Below are positions 1 to 8,499 of a stretch of 64,000 nt of DNA, in pieces. The position numbers and the translations under genes are program-made. The stretch spans positions 20,518-84,517 of the forward strand of contig JAFHCF010000159.1 of NCBI GenBank assembly GCA_048497495.1. The letters are read 5' to 3'. Under the pieces are notes generated by a model. The model searched no databases, was not told the DNA's origin, and saw only the letters and a list, made by a program, of their open reading frames with translations. The DNA is from JAFHCF01 sp048497495. GTDB taxonomy: Bacteria; Pseudomonadota; Alphaproteobacteria; Rhizobiales; Ancalomicrobiaceae. Every line of letters begins with the position of its first letter. Position 1 is the stretch's first letter.

Positions 1-374
1 TTCCCTCGAAGGTGACGACGCGGCGCCGTCAGTAACGCGTTGTTAACGCCCTTCGTCAAACAATATGAACGAGCGGGCGATGTGGGGTCGCGCGCGAGGC
101 GATGCGAGAGACCTCGAAGAGGTGATTCCAGAGAGTCGGTTAGAGGCAGATCCTAAAGTGCCGTCTCAACTCCGATTCTTCCAGATTTATCTTTTCAAAC
201 AGGGATCTGGCGGGATTTGACGACCAGACTCGAGACGACACTTGCCCATGCGAATCAGATTCTGTTAACCATTGTCCGGTACGCTACCGAGTCGGGGTTG
301 ATGGGTGTCGATCGCAGCGGTTTGTCGGGGGCCGATGCGCCAAGCCCGGGGTGAAGGCGACAAAGGGGATTGGC
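1..374 (+). promoter_or_regulatory. ctrA upstream regulatory region
   Basis: No gene is seen here. The stretch holds seven GANTC sites (CcrM methylation sequence) starting at 124, 133, 174, 227, 252, 258 and 289. There is also a one-mismatch full CtrA box at 32-47 (GTAA, 7 nt, TTAAC) and a half site TTAACCAT at 265-272. In Caulobacter, ctrA promoters are controlled by CcrM methylation and by CtrA itself; that this holds here is inference from the motifs. Confidence 0.6.
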
Positions 375-1079
375 ATGCGCGTACTGCTCATCGAAGACGA
401 CAGCGCCACCGCGCAGAGCATCGAATTGATGCTCAAGTCCGAGAATTTCAACGTCTACACGACGGATCTGGGCGAAGAGGGCATCGACCTCGGCAAGCTC
501 TATGATTACGACATCATTCTTCTGGATCTCAACCTGCCCGACATGTCGGGCTACGAGGTCCTCAGGACGCTCCGCGTCTCGAAGGTGAAGACGCCGATCC
601 TGATTCTCTCCGGCCTCGCCGGCATCGAGGACAAGGTCCGCGGTCTGGGCTTCGGCGCCGACGACTACATGACCAAGCCGTTCCACAAGGACGAGTTGGT
701 CGCCCGCATCCACGCCATCGTCCGTCGTTCCAAGGGCCACGCCCAGTCGGTGATCACCACCGGCGACCTGGTGGTGAACCTCGACACCAAGACGGTGGAA
801 GTGAACACCCAGCGCGTGCATCTGACCGGCAAGGAATATCAGATGCTGGAGCTGCTCTCGCTGCGCAAGGGCACCACCCTGACCAAGGAGATGTTCCTCA
901 ATCATCTCTATGGCGGCATGGACGAGCCCGAACTGAAGATCATCGACGTCTTCATCTGCAAGCTCCGCAAGAAGCTCGCCTCGGCGACCGGCGGCAAGAA
1001 CTACATCGAGACCGTCTGGGGTCGCGGCTACGTGCTGCGCGAGCCCGACGAGCACGAAGTCTACGCCGAAATCGCCTGA
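375..1079 (+). CDS. ctrA: Cell-cycle response regulator CtrA
   Basis: OmpR-type response regulator of 234 aa, the essential cell-cycle master regulator of alphaproteobacteria. The N-terminal receiver domain begins MRVLLIEDD and has the phospho-acceptor Asp51 (LLDLNLPDMSG) and the conserved Lys in MTKPFHKDEL. The C-terminal winged helix ends in the recognition region IIDVFICKLRKKL and GRGYVLREP. The start at 375 is chosen because family members begin at this methionine; an upstream in-frame ATG at 351 adds eight atypical residues. The C-terminus ends in Ala, like the ClpXP-sensitive tail of Caulobacter CtrA. ChpT, which passes phosphate to CtrA in the known CckA-ChpT-CtrA relay, is encoded 6.3 kb away. 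Confidence 0.97.
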   Translation: MRVLLIEDDSATAQSIELMLKSENFNVYTTDLGEEGIDLGKLYDYDIILLDLNLPDMSGYEVLRTLRVSKVKTPILILSGLAGIEDKVRGLGFGADDYMTKPFHKDELVARIHAIVRRSKGHAQSVITTGDLVVNLDTKTVEVNTQRVHLTGKEYQMLELLSLRKGTTLTKEMFLNHLYGGMDEPELKIIDVFICKLRKKLASATGGKNYIETVWGRGYVLREPDEHEVYAEIA

Positions 1080-1122
1080 TCCCCGCGCCTCCCCCCACGC
1101 ACCCCGAATTCCCCGCCTGCGG

Positions 1123-1153
1123 AAAGGCCCCGTCGAACACCGACGGGGCCTTT
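1123..1153 (+). terminator. Rho-independent terminator of ctrA
   Basis: A perfect 13-bp stem (AAAGGCCCCGTCG at 1123-1135 and its complement at 1141-1153) with the 5-nt loop AACAC. It begins 44 nt after the ctrA stop and its 3' arm ends in TTT. Confidence 0.85.
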
Positions 1154-1314
1154 CGCCGTTTCGAGCCGGTGAGATCACGATCGCGGCCGACGATGTCCGT
1201 CACGGGGAACGCCGGGTGGCGATCGCTCCGATCAGGAGCATGACGAGGCGACGAACCTGCGAGCGTTGAACTCGTCATACTCAGCCTCCATCCGCTTGCC
1301 GCCGCCATACGAGG

Positions 1315-1342
1315 AAAGGCGCGGGATCTCTCCCACGCCTTT
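1315..1342 (-). terminator. Probable terminator of the che operon
   Basis: An inverted repeat of 7 bp (AAAGGCG/CGCCTTT), one mismatch, then 4 bp (GGGA/TCCC) around a 4-nt loop. It lies 34 nt downstream of the cheR stop on the minus strand, and the 3' arm ends in TTT. The rest of 1154-1375 shows nothing recognisable. Confidence 0.6.
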
Positions 1343-1375
1343 GATGTCTCGAATCTTTCGCTGTTCGAATGCCGA

Positions 1376-2284
1376 TCAGCGCCCGACCACGGCGAAGCGC
1401 GAGGCCGCGATCGCCGGCGCGGGCGCCGACGCGCCGGTGGTGCCGAAACGCGGTGCCGGGGCGGCGACCGAGGCGGCCGCGATCTGGTAGAGGCCGCGTC
1501 GCTCGCTCATCGGCTTGAACGCATCGGTGAGCCCCACCACGGTCTCGGCGGCGCCGAGCACCAGAAAACCGTCGCTCGGCATCATCTTCGAGATACGCCC
1601 GAGAATGTCGATCTTCGTCGGATTATCGAAGTAGATCAGCACGTTTCGGCAGAAGACGATGTCGAACTGACCGAGAGAGGAGAAATTCTCCAGGAGGTTC
1701 AGCTTGCGATAGCTGACCATCGACCGGAGGGTGGAGGAGATCTGCCAGGTATCGCCGTTCTGGGTGAAGTGCTTGAGCAGGTAGTTGATCGGCAGGCCGC
1801 GCTGCACCTCGAACTGCGAGTAGACGCCGGCCTTGGCCTTGTCCAACACCTCGTTGGAGAGGTCGGTGCCGACGATCTCGATGCGCCACCCGGCGAGCCT
1901 GGCCTCCTGATCCTTCAGACACATCGCCAGCGAATAGGGCTCCTGGCCGGTCGAGGCGGCGGCGCACCAGATGCGGAGCCGGCGTTCGCGCGACCGTGCC
2001 TCCATCATCTTCGGCAGCATCGTGTCGTTGAAATGATCGAAGGGCGTCTTGTCGCGGAAGAAGAAGGACTCGTTGGTGGTCATCGCCTCGACCACCGCCT
2101 CGCAGATCCTCGCCTGTCCCGGTTCCTTCATCTTGGCGACCAGCGCCGAGATCGAGGCGAGACCGGCCTTGCGCACCACCGGCTGGAGCCGGCTCTCGAT
2201 CAGATACTGCTTCTCCGCCGTCAGAACGAGCCCGGACTGCTGCTTCAGATAGCCCCTGAGATAGTCGTACTCGATCGGCGTCAT
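1376..2284 (-). CDS. cheR: Chemotaxis protein methyltransferase CheR
   Basis: S-adenosylmethionine-dependent glutamate methyltransferase of chemoreceptors, 302 aa. The N-terminal helical CheR domain (about 1-70) is followed by the Rossmann methyltransferase with NESFFFRD (71-78), the SAM motif WCAAASTGQEPYS (106-118) and FCRNVLIYFD. It is the last gene of the cheA-cheW-cheY-cheB-cheR operon, and its ATG overlaps the cheB stop by 4 nt, so it is probably translationally coupled. It opposes CheB in adaptation. The Ala/Pro-rich last 30 residues after GLYQIAAAS lie beyond the catalytic domain. Confidence 0.96.
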   Translation of the reverse strand: MTPIEYDYLRGYLKQQSGLVLTAEKQYLIESRLQPVVRKAGLASISALVAKMKEPGQARICEAVVEAMTTNESFFFRDKTPFDHFNDTMLPKMMEARSRERRLRIWCAAASTGQEPYSLAMCLKDQEARLAGWRIEIVGTDLSNEVLDKAKAGVYSQFEVQRGLPINYLLKHFTQNGDTWQISSTLRSMVSYRKLNLLENFSSLGQFDIVFCRNVLIYFDNPTKIDILGRISKMMPSDGFLVLGAAETVVGLTDAFKPMSERRGLYQIAAASVAAPAPRFGTTGASAPAPAIAASRFAVVGR

Positions 2285-3477
2285 CGACGTCCCCCCAGGA
2301 TGCGCATGATCTTGCCGCCGATCTGCTCGAGGGGCAGTATCTCGGACGCGGCCCCCGCCTGCGCCACGGCGCCCGGCATGCCCCAGACCACACTCGATTC
2401 CTCGTCCTGCGCGATCACGCTGCCGCCACCGTCGGCGATGCGCTTGGCGCCCGCCGCTCCGTCGTGACCCATACCGGTCAGCACGCAGGCGAGGATCGCC
2501 GAGCCGAACAGCGGCACGACGCTCTCGAACAGCGGATCGACCGCCGGCTTGCAGAAGTTGACCGGGGGCTGATCGTTGAGCAGCACCACCGTCTCGCTCC
2601 CCTGCTTGCCGATCACCATGTGCTTGCCGCCCGGCGCCACGTAGATGCGCCCGGGCATCAGGGGTTCACCATGCGTGCCCTCTGCGGCGCGGCGGCCGGC
2701 GGCCTTGGTGATGTGCTCGGCCAGGATCGCGGTGAAGGTCGCCGGCATGTGCTGAGTGATCAGGACCGGCAGATTGCCGATCGCCGGCCCGATTTCCCCG
2801 AAGAGCCGGGTCAGCGCCTGCGGCCCGCCGGTCGACGAGCCGATCAGCAGGATGCGCGGGGTCACCGAGGAATAGGGGCGCAGCTGATAGGTGGCGGCCG
2901 GCGCGGCGGCGCGCGGTTGCGACGGCGCGAAGGAGCGCGCCGGCGCCGCCGGGTTCGCCGTCGGCGTCGAGGACACGGGCTGCGCGGACGGCACGAAGGC
3001 GGTGCGACCGCCGCGCGCCTGCGCCCGCAGGCCCAGCGCCTTCACCCTCTGGATCACTTCGTTGCGGAAGTCGGCGGAGGTGGTGACGCCGCTGTTGGAC
3101 TCCGGCTTCGGCACATAGTCGGCGGCGCCGAGCGACAGGCACTTCAGCGAAATCTCGGCATTGCGGCGGGTCAGCGTCGAGGCCATCACCACGACGAGAC
3201 CGGGCTTGGCCTTGAGCAGCAGCGGCAGCGCGGTGATGCCGTCCATTTCCGGCATCTCGACGTCGAGCACCACCACGTCCGGGTTCGAACGAGCGACGTC
3301 GTCGACCGCCAACTTGCCGTTGCGATGGCTCGCAACCACGGCGAGCGCCGGATCCTCGTCGATCCACCGACCGATCAATCCACGCACCACGACGGAGTCG
3401 TCGACGACCATGACGCGGACCGGGTCCGTCACGATCTTGTTCGGCCGCTCGGTGGCCGCGCTCGAACCGAAAGCCAT
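2281..3477 (-). CDS. cheB: Protein-glutamate methylesterase/glutaminase CheB
   Basis: Two-domain adaptation enzyme of 398 aa. The receiver domain (about 20-140) has the acidic pocket VVDD and phospho-acceptor Asp72 (LDVEMPEMDG). An Ala/Pro-rich linker (about 155-200) leads to the methylesterase domain with the catalytic triad expected at the Ser of GSSTGG (213-218), His243 (TQHMP) and Asp339 (GMGHDGAAG). A strong ribosome site (GAGGGGG) precedes the ATG. It sits 10 nt after cheY and overlaps cheR. Phosphorylation by CheA should activate demethylation of receptors. Confidence 0.97.
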   Translation of the reverse strand: MAFGSSAATERPNKIVTDPVRVMVVDDSVVVRGLIGRWIDEDPALAVVASHRNGKLAVDDVARSNPDVVVLDVEMPEMDGITALPLLLKAKPGLVVVMASTLTRRNAEISLKCLSLGAADYVPKPESNSGVTTSADFRNEVIQRVKALGLRAQARGGRTAFVPSAQPVSSTPTANPAAPARSFAPSQPRAAAPAATYQLRPYSSVTPRILLIGSSTGGPQALTRLFGEIGPAIGNLPVLITQHMPATFTAILAEHITKAAGRRAAEGTHGEPLMPGRIYVAPGGKHMVIGKQGSETVVLLNDQPPVNFCKPAVDPLFESVVPLFGSAILACVLTGMGHDGAAGAKRIADGGGSVIAQDEESSVVWGMPGAVAQAGAASEILPLEQIGGKIMRILGGRR

Positions 3478-3487
3478 GTCGACCCCC

Positions 3488-3853
3488 TCAGATCAGGCCG
3501 ACTTCAGCGAATTTCGCTTCCACGATCTCGCGATCGAACGGCTTCATGATGTACTCGTCGGCGCCGGCCCGCATCGCCTTGGCGATATGTCCGACGTCGT
3601 TTTCGGTGGTGCAGAACACCACCTTCGGCTTCTCGCCGCCGGGCTCGCGGCGCAGCTGCGCCAGGAACTCGAGCCCGTCCATGACCGGCATGTTCCAGTC
3701 GAGCAGGATGGCGTTCGGCATCTCCTTGCGGCACGCGTCGAGAGCCTTCATCCCGTCCTCGGCTTCCGTGATCTCGAAGGAGAGATCCTCGAGGATGCGG
3801 CGGGCGACCTTGCGGATGACGCTCGAGTCGTCGACGACCAGACAGTTCTTCAT
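3488..3853 (-). CDS. cheY: Chemotaxis response regulator CheY
   Basis: Single-domain receiver of 121 aa with no output domain. It begins MKNCLVVDDSSVIRK and has phospho-acceptor Asp52 (LLDWNMPVMDG), Thr83 and Lys104 (YIMKPFDRE). The ATG at 3853 is preferred over an in-frame GTG at 3862 because GGAG lies 8 nt upstream of the ATG and overlaps the GTG. It lies between cheW and cheB in the operon. It is the likely motor-signalling CheY, but other CheY paralogues may exist outside the window. Confidence 0.95.
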   Translation of the reverse strand: MKNCLVVDDSSVIRKVARRILEDLSFEITEAEDGMKALDACRKEMPNAILLDWNMPVMDGLEFLAQLRREPGGEKPKVVFCTTENDVGHIAKAMRAGADEYIMKPFDREIVEAKFAEVGLI

Positions 3854-3880
3854 CGTGGGCACTCCAGGAGCGTTGGCATG

Positions 3881-4348
3881 TCAGGCGGCGATCGCCTCGG
3901 ACATCCCGCCGAGCACGCGGTCGACGTCGAGGATCACCATCAGTTGGCCGTTGAGCCGATGCACGCCGCCCGAGATCGCGGTCCACCGGGCATCGAGATT
4001 GACCGGGTTCGGCTCGCGACCGCTGGAGGGCAGATCGAGAACCTCGCCGACGTTGTCGATCAAGAGGCCGTAGCTCTCGCCCTTCGATTCGATGCCCACC
4101 GCCATCGCCGTGCCACCGTCGGTGCGCGCCGGCAGATGCAGGCGGCGGCGCATGTCGATCGCCGTGACGATGCGACCGCGCAGATTGAGCACGCCGGCGA
4201 TTTCGGGCCGCGACAGCGGCACACGGGTGATCGATTCGGGCACGAAGACGTCGTGGACACGTTCGATCGGCAGGCCGAAGAGCTGTCCGCCGATCACCAC
4301 GGTGACGTATTGGATGCTCTCGTTGAGGCCGTTGGCGTCGTCGCTCAT
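3881..4348 (-). CDS. cheW: Chemotaxis coupling protein CheW
   Basis: Scaffold of 155 aa linking receptors to CheA, a single CheW (SH3-like) domain. Recognisable features are YVTVVIGGQLFGLPIERV near the start, IAGVLNLRGRIVTAIDMRRRL in the middle, and a final strand ILDVDRVLGG. The start at 4348 is set by a 4-nt ATGA overlap with the cheA stop; the same frame remains open upstream inside cheA, but that part is a shadow. It is followed by cheY after 27 nt. Confidence 0.96.
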   Translation of the reverse strand: MSDDANGLNESIQYVTVVIGGQLFGLPIERVHDVFVPESITRVPLSRPEIAGVLNLRGRIVTAIDMRRRLHLPARTDGGTAMAVGIESKGESYGLLIDNVGEVLDLPSSGREPNPVNLDARWTAISGGVHRLNGQLMVILDVDRVLGGMSEAIAA

Positions 4349-7050
4349 GCCGCAACTCCGTATTCGTGGGTGGTCGTCACTTCCTTGAGCGCGGCGATCA
4401 GGCCGGGACGGTCGAACTTGGCGATGTAATCGTCGAAGCCCGACTGGCGGCCGCGTTCGATCGAGGCGGGCGTGCACATCGCCGACAGGGCCAGGATCGG
4501 GATCTGGCGCAGCTGCGGATGGCGCTTGACGTTCTCGGCGAACTCGAAGCCGTTCATCTCCGGCATCTCGATGTCGGAGACGATGACGTCGAACAGGCGG
4601 CCGTGCTCGAGCATGTCGAGCGCTTCCGGCGCCGAGGCGCACACCGTCACCTTGTAGCCCGCCGCCTTCAGCACCGGGCCGAGCATGTTGCGGAAGAATG
4701 CCGCGTCGTCGATGAAGAGCAGCGATCGGGTCAGGGATTCCGAGGAGAGCTCCTTGCGGCGGAACCAGTCCTCGAACGCCTGCGGCAGGAAGTGGCCGAT
4801 GTCGACGACCTCGGTCGCCTTGCCCTTGATCACCGCCGAGCCGAGCACGCCGTCGCGTTCCGAACCGACCTCGATCTCCATGCGGTCCTCGACGATGTCG
4901 ATGATCTCGTCGACCACCAGGCCCATCGACCGACCGGCATCCGAGAACACCAGCATCGGCAGGCTGCCCTCGGTCTTGCGCTGGGCGTATTCGTCGAAAT
5001 AGACCAGCGGCATCAGCGAACCGCGGTACTGAACCAGGTCACGGCCGTTGGAGCGCTCGACCTTGTCGACCGAGAACTCCTCGAGCCGGGTGACCAGGGA
5101 CAGCGGCACCGCCTTCGGCTGTTCGGTGCCGGCGCGGAAGAGCAGCAGCGAGATCATCTGCACCGCGTCGCGGGCGCGATCGTCCTCGCGCTCGACTTCT
5201 TCGTTGGTGCCCGCCACCTGGGAGGGGCCGACCGACTGGGCGATGCCGTTGGGATCGATGATCATGATGACGGACCCGTCCCCGAGGATGGTGTTGCCCG
5301 AGAACATGTTGATGTGCCGGAGCATGGTCGACATCGGCTTGACGACGATTTCCTCGGTGTGGAACACCGCGTCGACCACCACGCCGAAGGTCTGCTGACC
5401 GATCTGCATGACGACGATGAAGCCGTCCTCCTCGGACACCGGCGGCTTGTCGGCGGCCTCGCCGATGGCGGTGATGCCGAGCAGGCGGGAGAGGTGGACG
5501 AGCGGCAGGAGCTTGTTCCTGAGCCGCAGCACCGGGGTGTCGCGGATCCGCTCGATGCGATGCTCGGAATTCTGTTGAGCCCGCACCAGTTCCACCACCG
5601 ACAATTGCGGGATGGCGAAGCGGTCGCCGGCCGACTCGACGATCAGCGTCGAGACGATGGCGAGCGTCAGCGGGATCTTGATGGTGAAGGTGGTGCCCTT
5701 GCCCGGCACGCTCTTCAGATCGACGGTGCCGCCGATCGCGTCGATGTTGGTCTTGACCACGTCCATGCCGACGCCGCGGCCGGAGACGTTGGTGACCTTG
5801 GTGGCGGTGGAGAAGCCGGGCGCGAAGACGTATTTGTAGATCTGCGCTTCGGTCATCTTCTCGAGTTCGAACTCGGTGACGAGCCCGTTGTCGACGATCT
5901 TGTTGCGGATCTTTTCGAGATCGAGCCCACGGCCGTCGTCGGCGATTTCGATGATGATGTGGCCGCCCTCGTGGAAGGCGGAGAGCTTGATCGTGCCCTT
6001 TTCCGGCTTGCCGGCGGCCTTGCGCTGCTCGCCGGTCTCGAGCCCGTGATCGGCCGAATTGCGCACCATGTGGGTGAGCGGATCCTTGATCAGCTCGAGC
6101 ACCTGGCGATCGAGCTCGGTCTCCTGACCGACCATCTCGAGTTCGATCTGCTTGCCGAGTTCGTTGGAGAGGTCGCGCACCACCCGCGGCAGCTTCTGCC
6201 AAGCGTTGCCGATCGGCTGCATGCGGGTCTTCATCACCCCTTCCTGCAGCTCGGCGGTGACGTTCGACAGCCGCTGCAGCGGCACCTTGAACTCGCTGTC
6301 CTCGTGACGGCGCACGATCTCCAGGAGCTGGTTGCGGGTCAGCACCAGTTCCGAGACCATGGTCATCAGATGTTCGAGCGTATCGACCGCGACGCGGATG
6401 GTCTGCGCCGAGACGCTGCCGGCCTTGTGCTCGCCATCGCCGTCCTTGGCGTCCGGCTTGGGCGCGGCGGCCTTGGCGGGGCGCGGCGCGGGCGTCTTTT
6501 CCACGGCGACGGGCGCCGGCTCGGCGGCGGCCGGAGCCTCCTCGGCCACGGTCTCGCGGAAGGCGCGTTCGAGTTCGTCGAGCGACACTTCACCGGGGCG
6601 CAGCTGCCGTTCGAGGATCTGATAGACGAGCTCTCCCTCGGTATGGGAGGTCACCTCGGCCACCTTCGCCGGCTTGCCGGCCTCGGACATCCTTTCGAGC
6701 TGCGAGATCAGGTCGGTATCAGACCCGGTCGGCTCCTGCTCGGTGGTCTCGAGATCGGCGACGATCTGCTTGATCCGGTCGATCGACTGCAGGACCAGCG
6801 TCACCGCGGCCTCCGTCACCGGCACGCCGTCGCGGAACTTGCCCATCAGCGTTTCCGCAGCGTGAGCGATCGCCTCGAGCCTGGGCAAGCCGAGGAACCC
6901 GCAGGTTCCCTTGATCGTATGGACCAGCCGGAAGATGTTCCCGAGGATCTTTTCGTTGTTGGGGTCTTGTTCGAACTTGACGAGCTCGACGTCGACGACG
7001 TCGAGGCTCTCGTTCGTCTCCGTGAGGAATTCGCGCAGCAGATCGTCCAT
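4345..7050 (-). CDS. cheA: Chemotaxis hybrid histidine kinase CheA
   Basis: 901-aa kinase of the chemotaxis array. Domains in order: HPt with phospho-His44 (HTIKGTCGF); an Ala/Pro/Lys-rich linker without a clear P2 domain; dimerisation helices near 220-280; HATPase with HMVRNSADHG, ADDGRGLD and GRGVGMDVV; a first CheW-like domain; a second CheW-like domain (FRAGTEQPKAVPLS onward); and a C-terminal receiver (VSDIEMPEMNG). The additional CheW-like region and fused receiver make it longer than the classic enzyme of about 650 aa. The start at 7050 gives the conserved N-terminus MDDLLREF with AGGGG upstream; a longer frame to 7131 adds atypical residues. Confidence 0.95.
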   Translation of the reverse strand: MDDLLREFLTETNESLDVVDVELVKFEQDPNNEKILGNIFRLVHTIKGTCGFLGLPRLEAIAHAAETLMGKFRDGVPVTEAAVTLVLQSIDRIKQIVADLETTEQEPTGSDTDLISQLERMSEAGKPAKVAEVTSHTEGELVYQILERQLRPGEVSLDELERAFRETVAEEAPAAAEPAPVAVEKTPAPRPAKAAAPKPDAKDGDGEHKAGSVSAQTIRVAVDTLEHLMTMVSELVLTRNQLLEIVRRHEDSEFKVPLQRLSNVTAELQEGVMKTRMQPIGNAWQKLPRVVRDLSNELGKQIELEMVGQETELDRQVLELIKDPLTHMVRNSADHGLETGEQRKAAGKPEKGTIKLSAFHEGGHIIIEIADDGRGLDLEKIRNKIVDNGLVTEFELEKMTEAQIYKYVFAPGFSTATKVTNVSGRGVGMDVVKTNIDAIGGTVDLKSVPGKGTTFTIKIPLTLAIVSTLIVESAGDRFAIPQLSVVELVRAQQNSEHRIERIRDTPVLRLRNKLLPLVHLSRLLGITAIGEAADKPPVSEEDGFIVVMQIGQQTFGVVVDAVFHTEEIVVKPMSTMLRHINMFSGNTILGDGSVIMIIDPNGIAQSVGPSQVAGTNEEVEREDDRARDAVQMISLLLFRAGTEQPKAVPLSLVTRLEEFSVDKVERSNGRDLVQYRGSLMPLVYFDEYAQRKTEGSLPMLVFSDAGRSMGLVVDEIIDIVEDRMEIEVGSERDGVLGSAVIKGKATEVVDIGHFLPQAFEDWFRRKELSSESLTRSLLFIDDAAFFRNMLGPVLKAAGYKVTVCASAPEALDMLEHGRLFDVIVSDIEMPEMNGFEFAENVKRHPQLRQIPILALSAMCTPASIERGRQSGFDDYIAKFDRPGLIAALKEVTTTHEYGVAA

Positions 7051-7400
7051 GGCCCCTACCTTGTCATTCGGTCGTCGCCGGGGTCGTTGTGCGGGGGATA
7101 CCCCCCGGTCATGAACGCAGTATCGAGTCAAAGCGTTAAGAGAGGATTGCCGGAAAGCCCGCGATCCGAGGCGTTCGGAAAGAACTCGTCAGGACTCCGC
7201 GCTCGCACCGCAGCACAGAGCGTCGGGAAGTTGTTCTACTTATAGGCGGGGCTGCCGGTCTGGTGTGTTTCGACGATCCCGAGCACCAGAAGAAGCCACC
7301 GGAGGCGAGGCCGTCCGGGCGGATTATTCGGCGTCTTTCGCGGTGACATCACCACCGAGGGTGGATGCAGCGCGGAATCGCTCGCCGACCTCGCGAAGTC
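7051..7400. promoter_or_regulatory. cheA promoter region / chpT 3' region
   Basis: 350 nt without a gene. Upstream of cheA on the minus strand lie a GC hairpin (GGGGG-ATA-CCCCC, about 7094-7106), a GANTC site at 7125-7129 and a TTAACG half-site at 7134-7139. The last two resemble CcrM and CtrA elements but form no full box. Near chpT there is only a weak 5-bp hairpin around 7356-7368. No RNA gene is seen. Confidence 0.35.
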
Positions 7401-8093
7401 TCAGGCGGGATCGCCGGCGGAGCCGGGGCCGGCGAGCACGGTGGCCTCGACCTTGGGACTGGCGCGGAACACCACCGAATCGCCGTCCTTGTCCACCGTG
7501 ACGGTCACGCCCGCCGCCTTGGCCAGGAGACCGGCGTAGATCGGCTGGATCATGTGGGCGTCGGGCGCATGATCGCCGAGCCCGCCGCCGAGGAAGGTCT
7601 CGGCATTGGCCGGGATGCGCGCGTTGGTGCCCTCGCAGGTGAGGGTGAAGGTCGGCGCTTCCGCCTCTCCCGTCACCACCACCTTGATCACCCCGCCGCG
7701 CGGTATGGCGTGGCCCGCCATCAGGATCAGATTGAGCAGCAGCTTGACCAGGTTCTTCGGCATCAGCACGCGGGTGGCGGTCCACTCGAGCGATGCCTTC
7801 TCGCCCGCCATGAAGCCCTTGGCCACCATCTCGGCGTCGCCGAGGTCGATCGACGCGCCGGCCGACCCGGCGGCGCCGAAGGCGAGGCGGGCGAATTGCA
7901 GCTTGGCCGAGGCCTGACGCGCGCTCTTGCGGATCAGGTCCATGGCGAAGGCGCGCATCTCCTCGTTGTTGTCCTCCTCGAGAACCTCGAGGCCGTTGGT
8001 GATCGCCCCGACCGGCGAGATGATGTCGTGGCACACTCGGCTGGCGATGAGGGCGGCGAGATCGAGAGCGGCGATGTCCGACGTGTCGGCCAT
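7401..8093 (-). CDS. chpT: Histidine phosphotransferase ChpT
   Basis: 230-aa phosphotransferase of the CckA-ChpT-CtrA/CpdR relay. The N-terminal helical DHp-like part begins MADTSDIAALDLAALIASR and carries the phospho-His at residue 22 (VCHDIISPVGAITNGLEVL). The degenerate ATPase-like C-terminal domain includes LLLNLILMAGHAIPRGG and a GLGDHAPDAHMIQPIYAG segment. The start at 8093 is taken because AGGAG lies 11 nt upstream and family members begin here; the frame is open to 8210. Proximity to ctrA and the che operon fits the shared cell-cycle and motility role, but it appears to be its own transcription unit. Confidence 0.92.
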   Translation of the reverse strand: MADTSDIAALDLAALIASRVCHDIISPVGAITNGLEVLEEDNNEEMRAFAMDLIRKSARQASAKLQFARLAFGAAGSAGASIDLGDAEMVAKGFMAGEKASLEWTATRVLMPKNLVKLLLNLILMAGHAIPRGGVIKVVVTGEAEAPTFTLTCEGTNARIPANAETFLGGGLGDHAPDAHMIQPIYAGLLAKAAGVTVTVDKDGDSVVFRASPKVEATVLAGPGSAGDPA

Positions 8094-8499
8094 GGGGGAG
8101 AGGCTCCTCGGGCAGAGGGTCGTGAATGGGGACGCGAAAGGACGCCGAAGGGCGCGAATCGGCTCTGTCGGTATTCCCCAAGGGTTACAGGCGTCGTCGG
8201 TGCATTTCAAACGGAGGATGGAATCGGTGACGTCCCGGTCCGGGCGTGAACCCTATCGTCCCGCCACGCGGGGCTTCACCGCCGGCCGGGCACAACCGAC
8301 CTCGCGGCGTCGCCGACTCGAGGTGCCACGATGTCGCCAGCCATGACCGTTCGTCCTCGTGATCGCACGGCGCCGGGGCGCCAGCCTTCGGCAGAAGGCC
8401 CCGTCCGGCGGCGGAGTGGACCTGGAGGATTTCGTGATCACGCCACGGCGCGGCGCGGCGCCGCCGCTTCCGTCGGGCACCGGTCGCGCTCGGCCGTGC
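8094..8499. other. Intergenic region, no gene seen
   Basis: 406 nt between the chpT start and the end of the coiled-coil gene. Both neighbours read to the left, so this should hold the chpT promoter. Short open frames on both strands are Arg/Pro/Gly-rich shadows. No hairpin, CtrA box or RNA gene was recognised. Confidence 0.4.

Noticed and set aside
7092..7107. GGGGG-ATA-CCCCC hairpin as a terminator for an upstream gene
   Set aside because: No gene ends nearby on either strand and no T-run follows; kept only as a note in the cheA upstream region.
4366..7245. 959-codon plus-strand frame opposite cheA
   Set aside because: Same reason: antisense shadow of cheA with biased composition.
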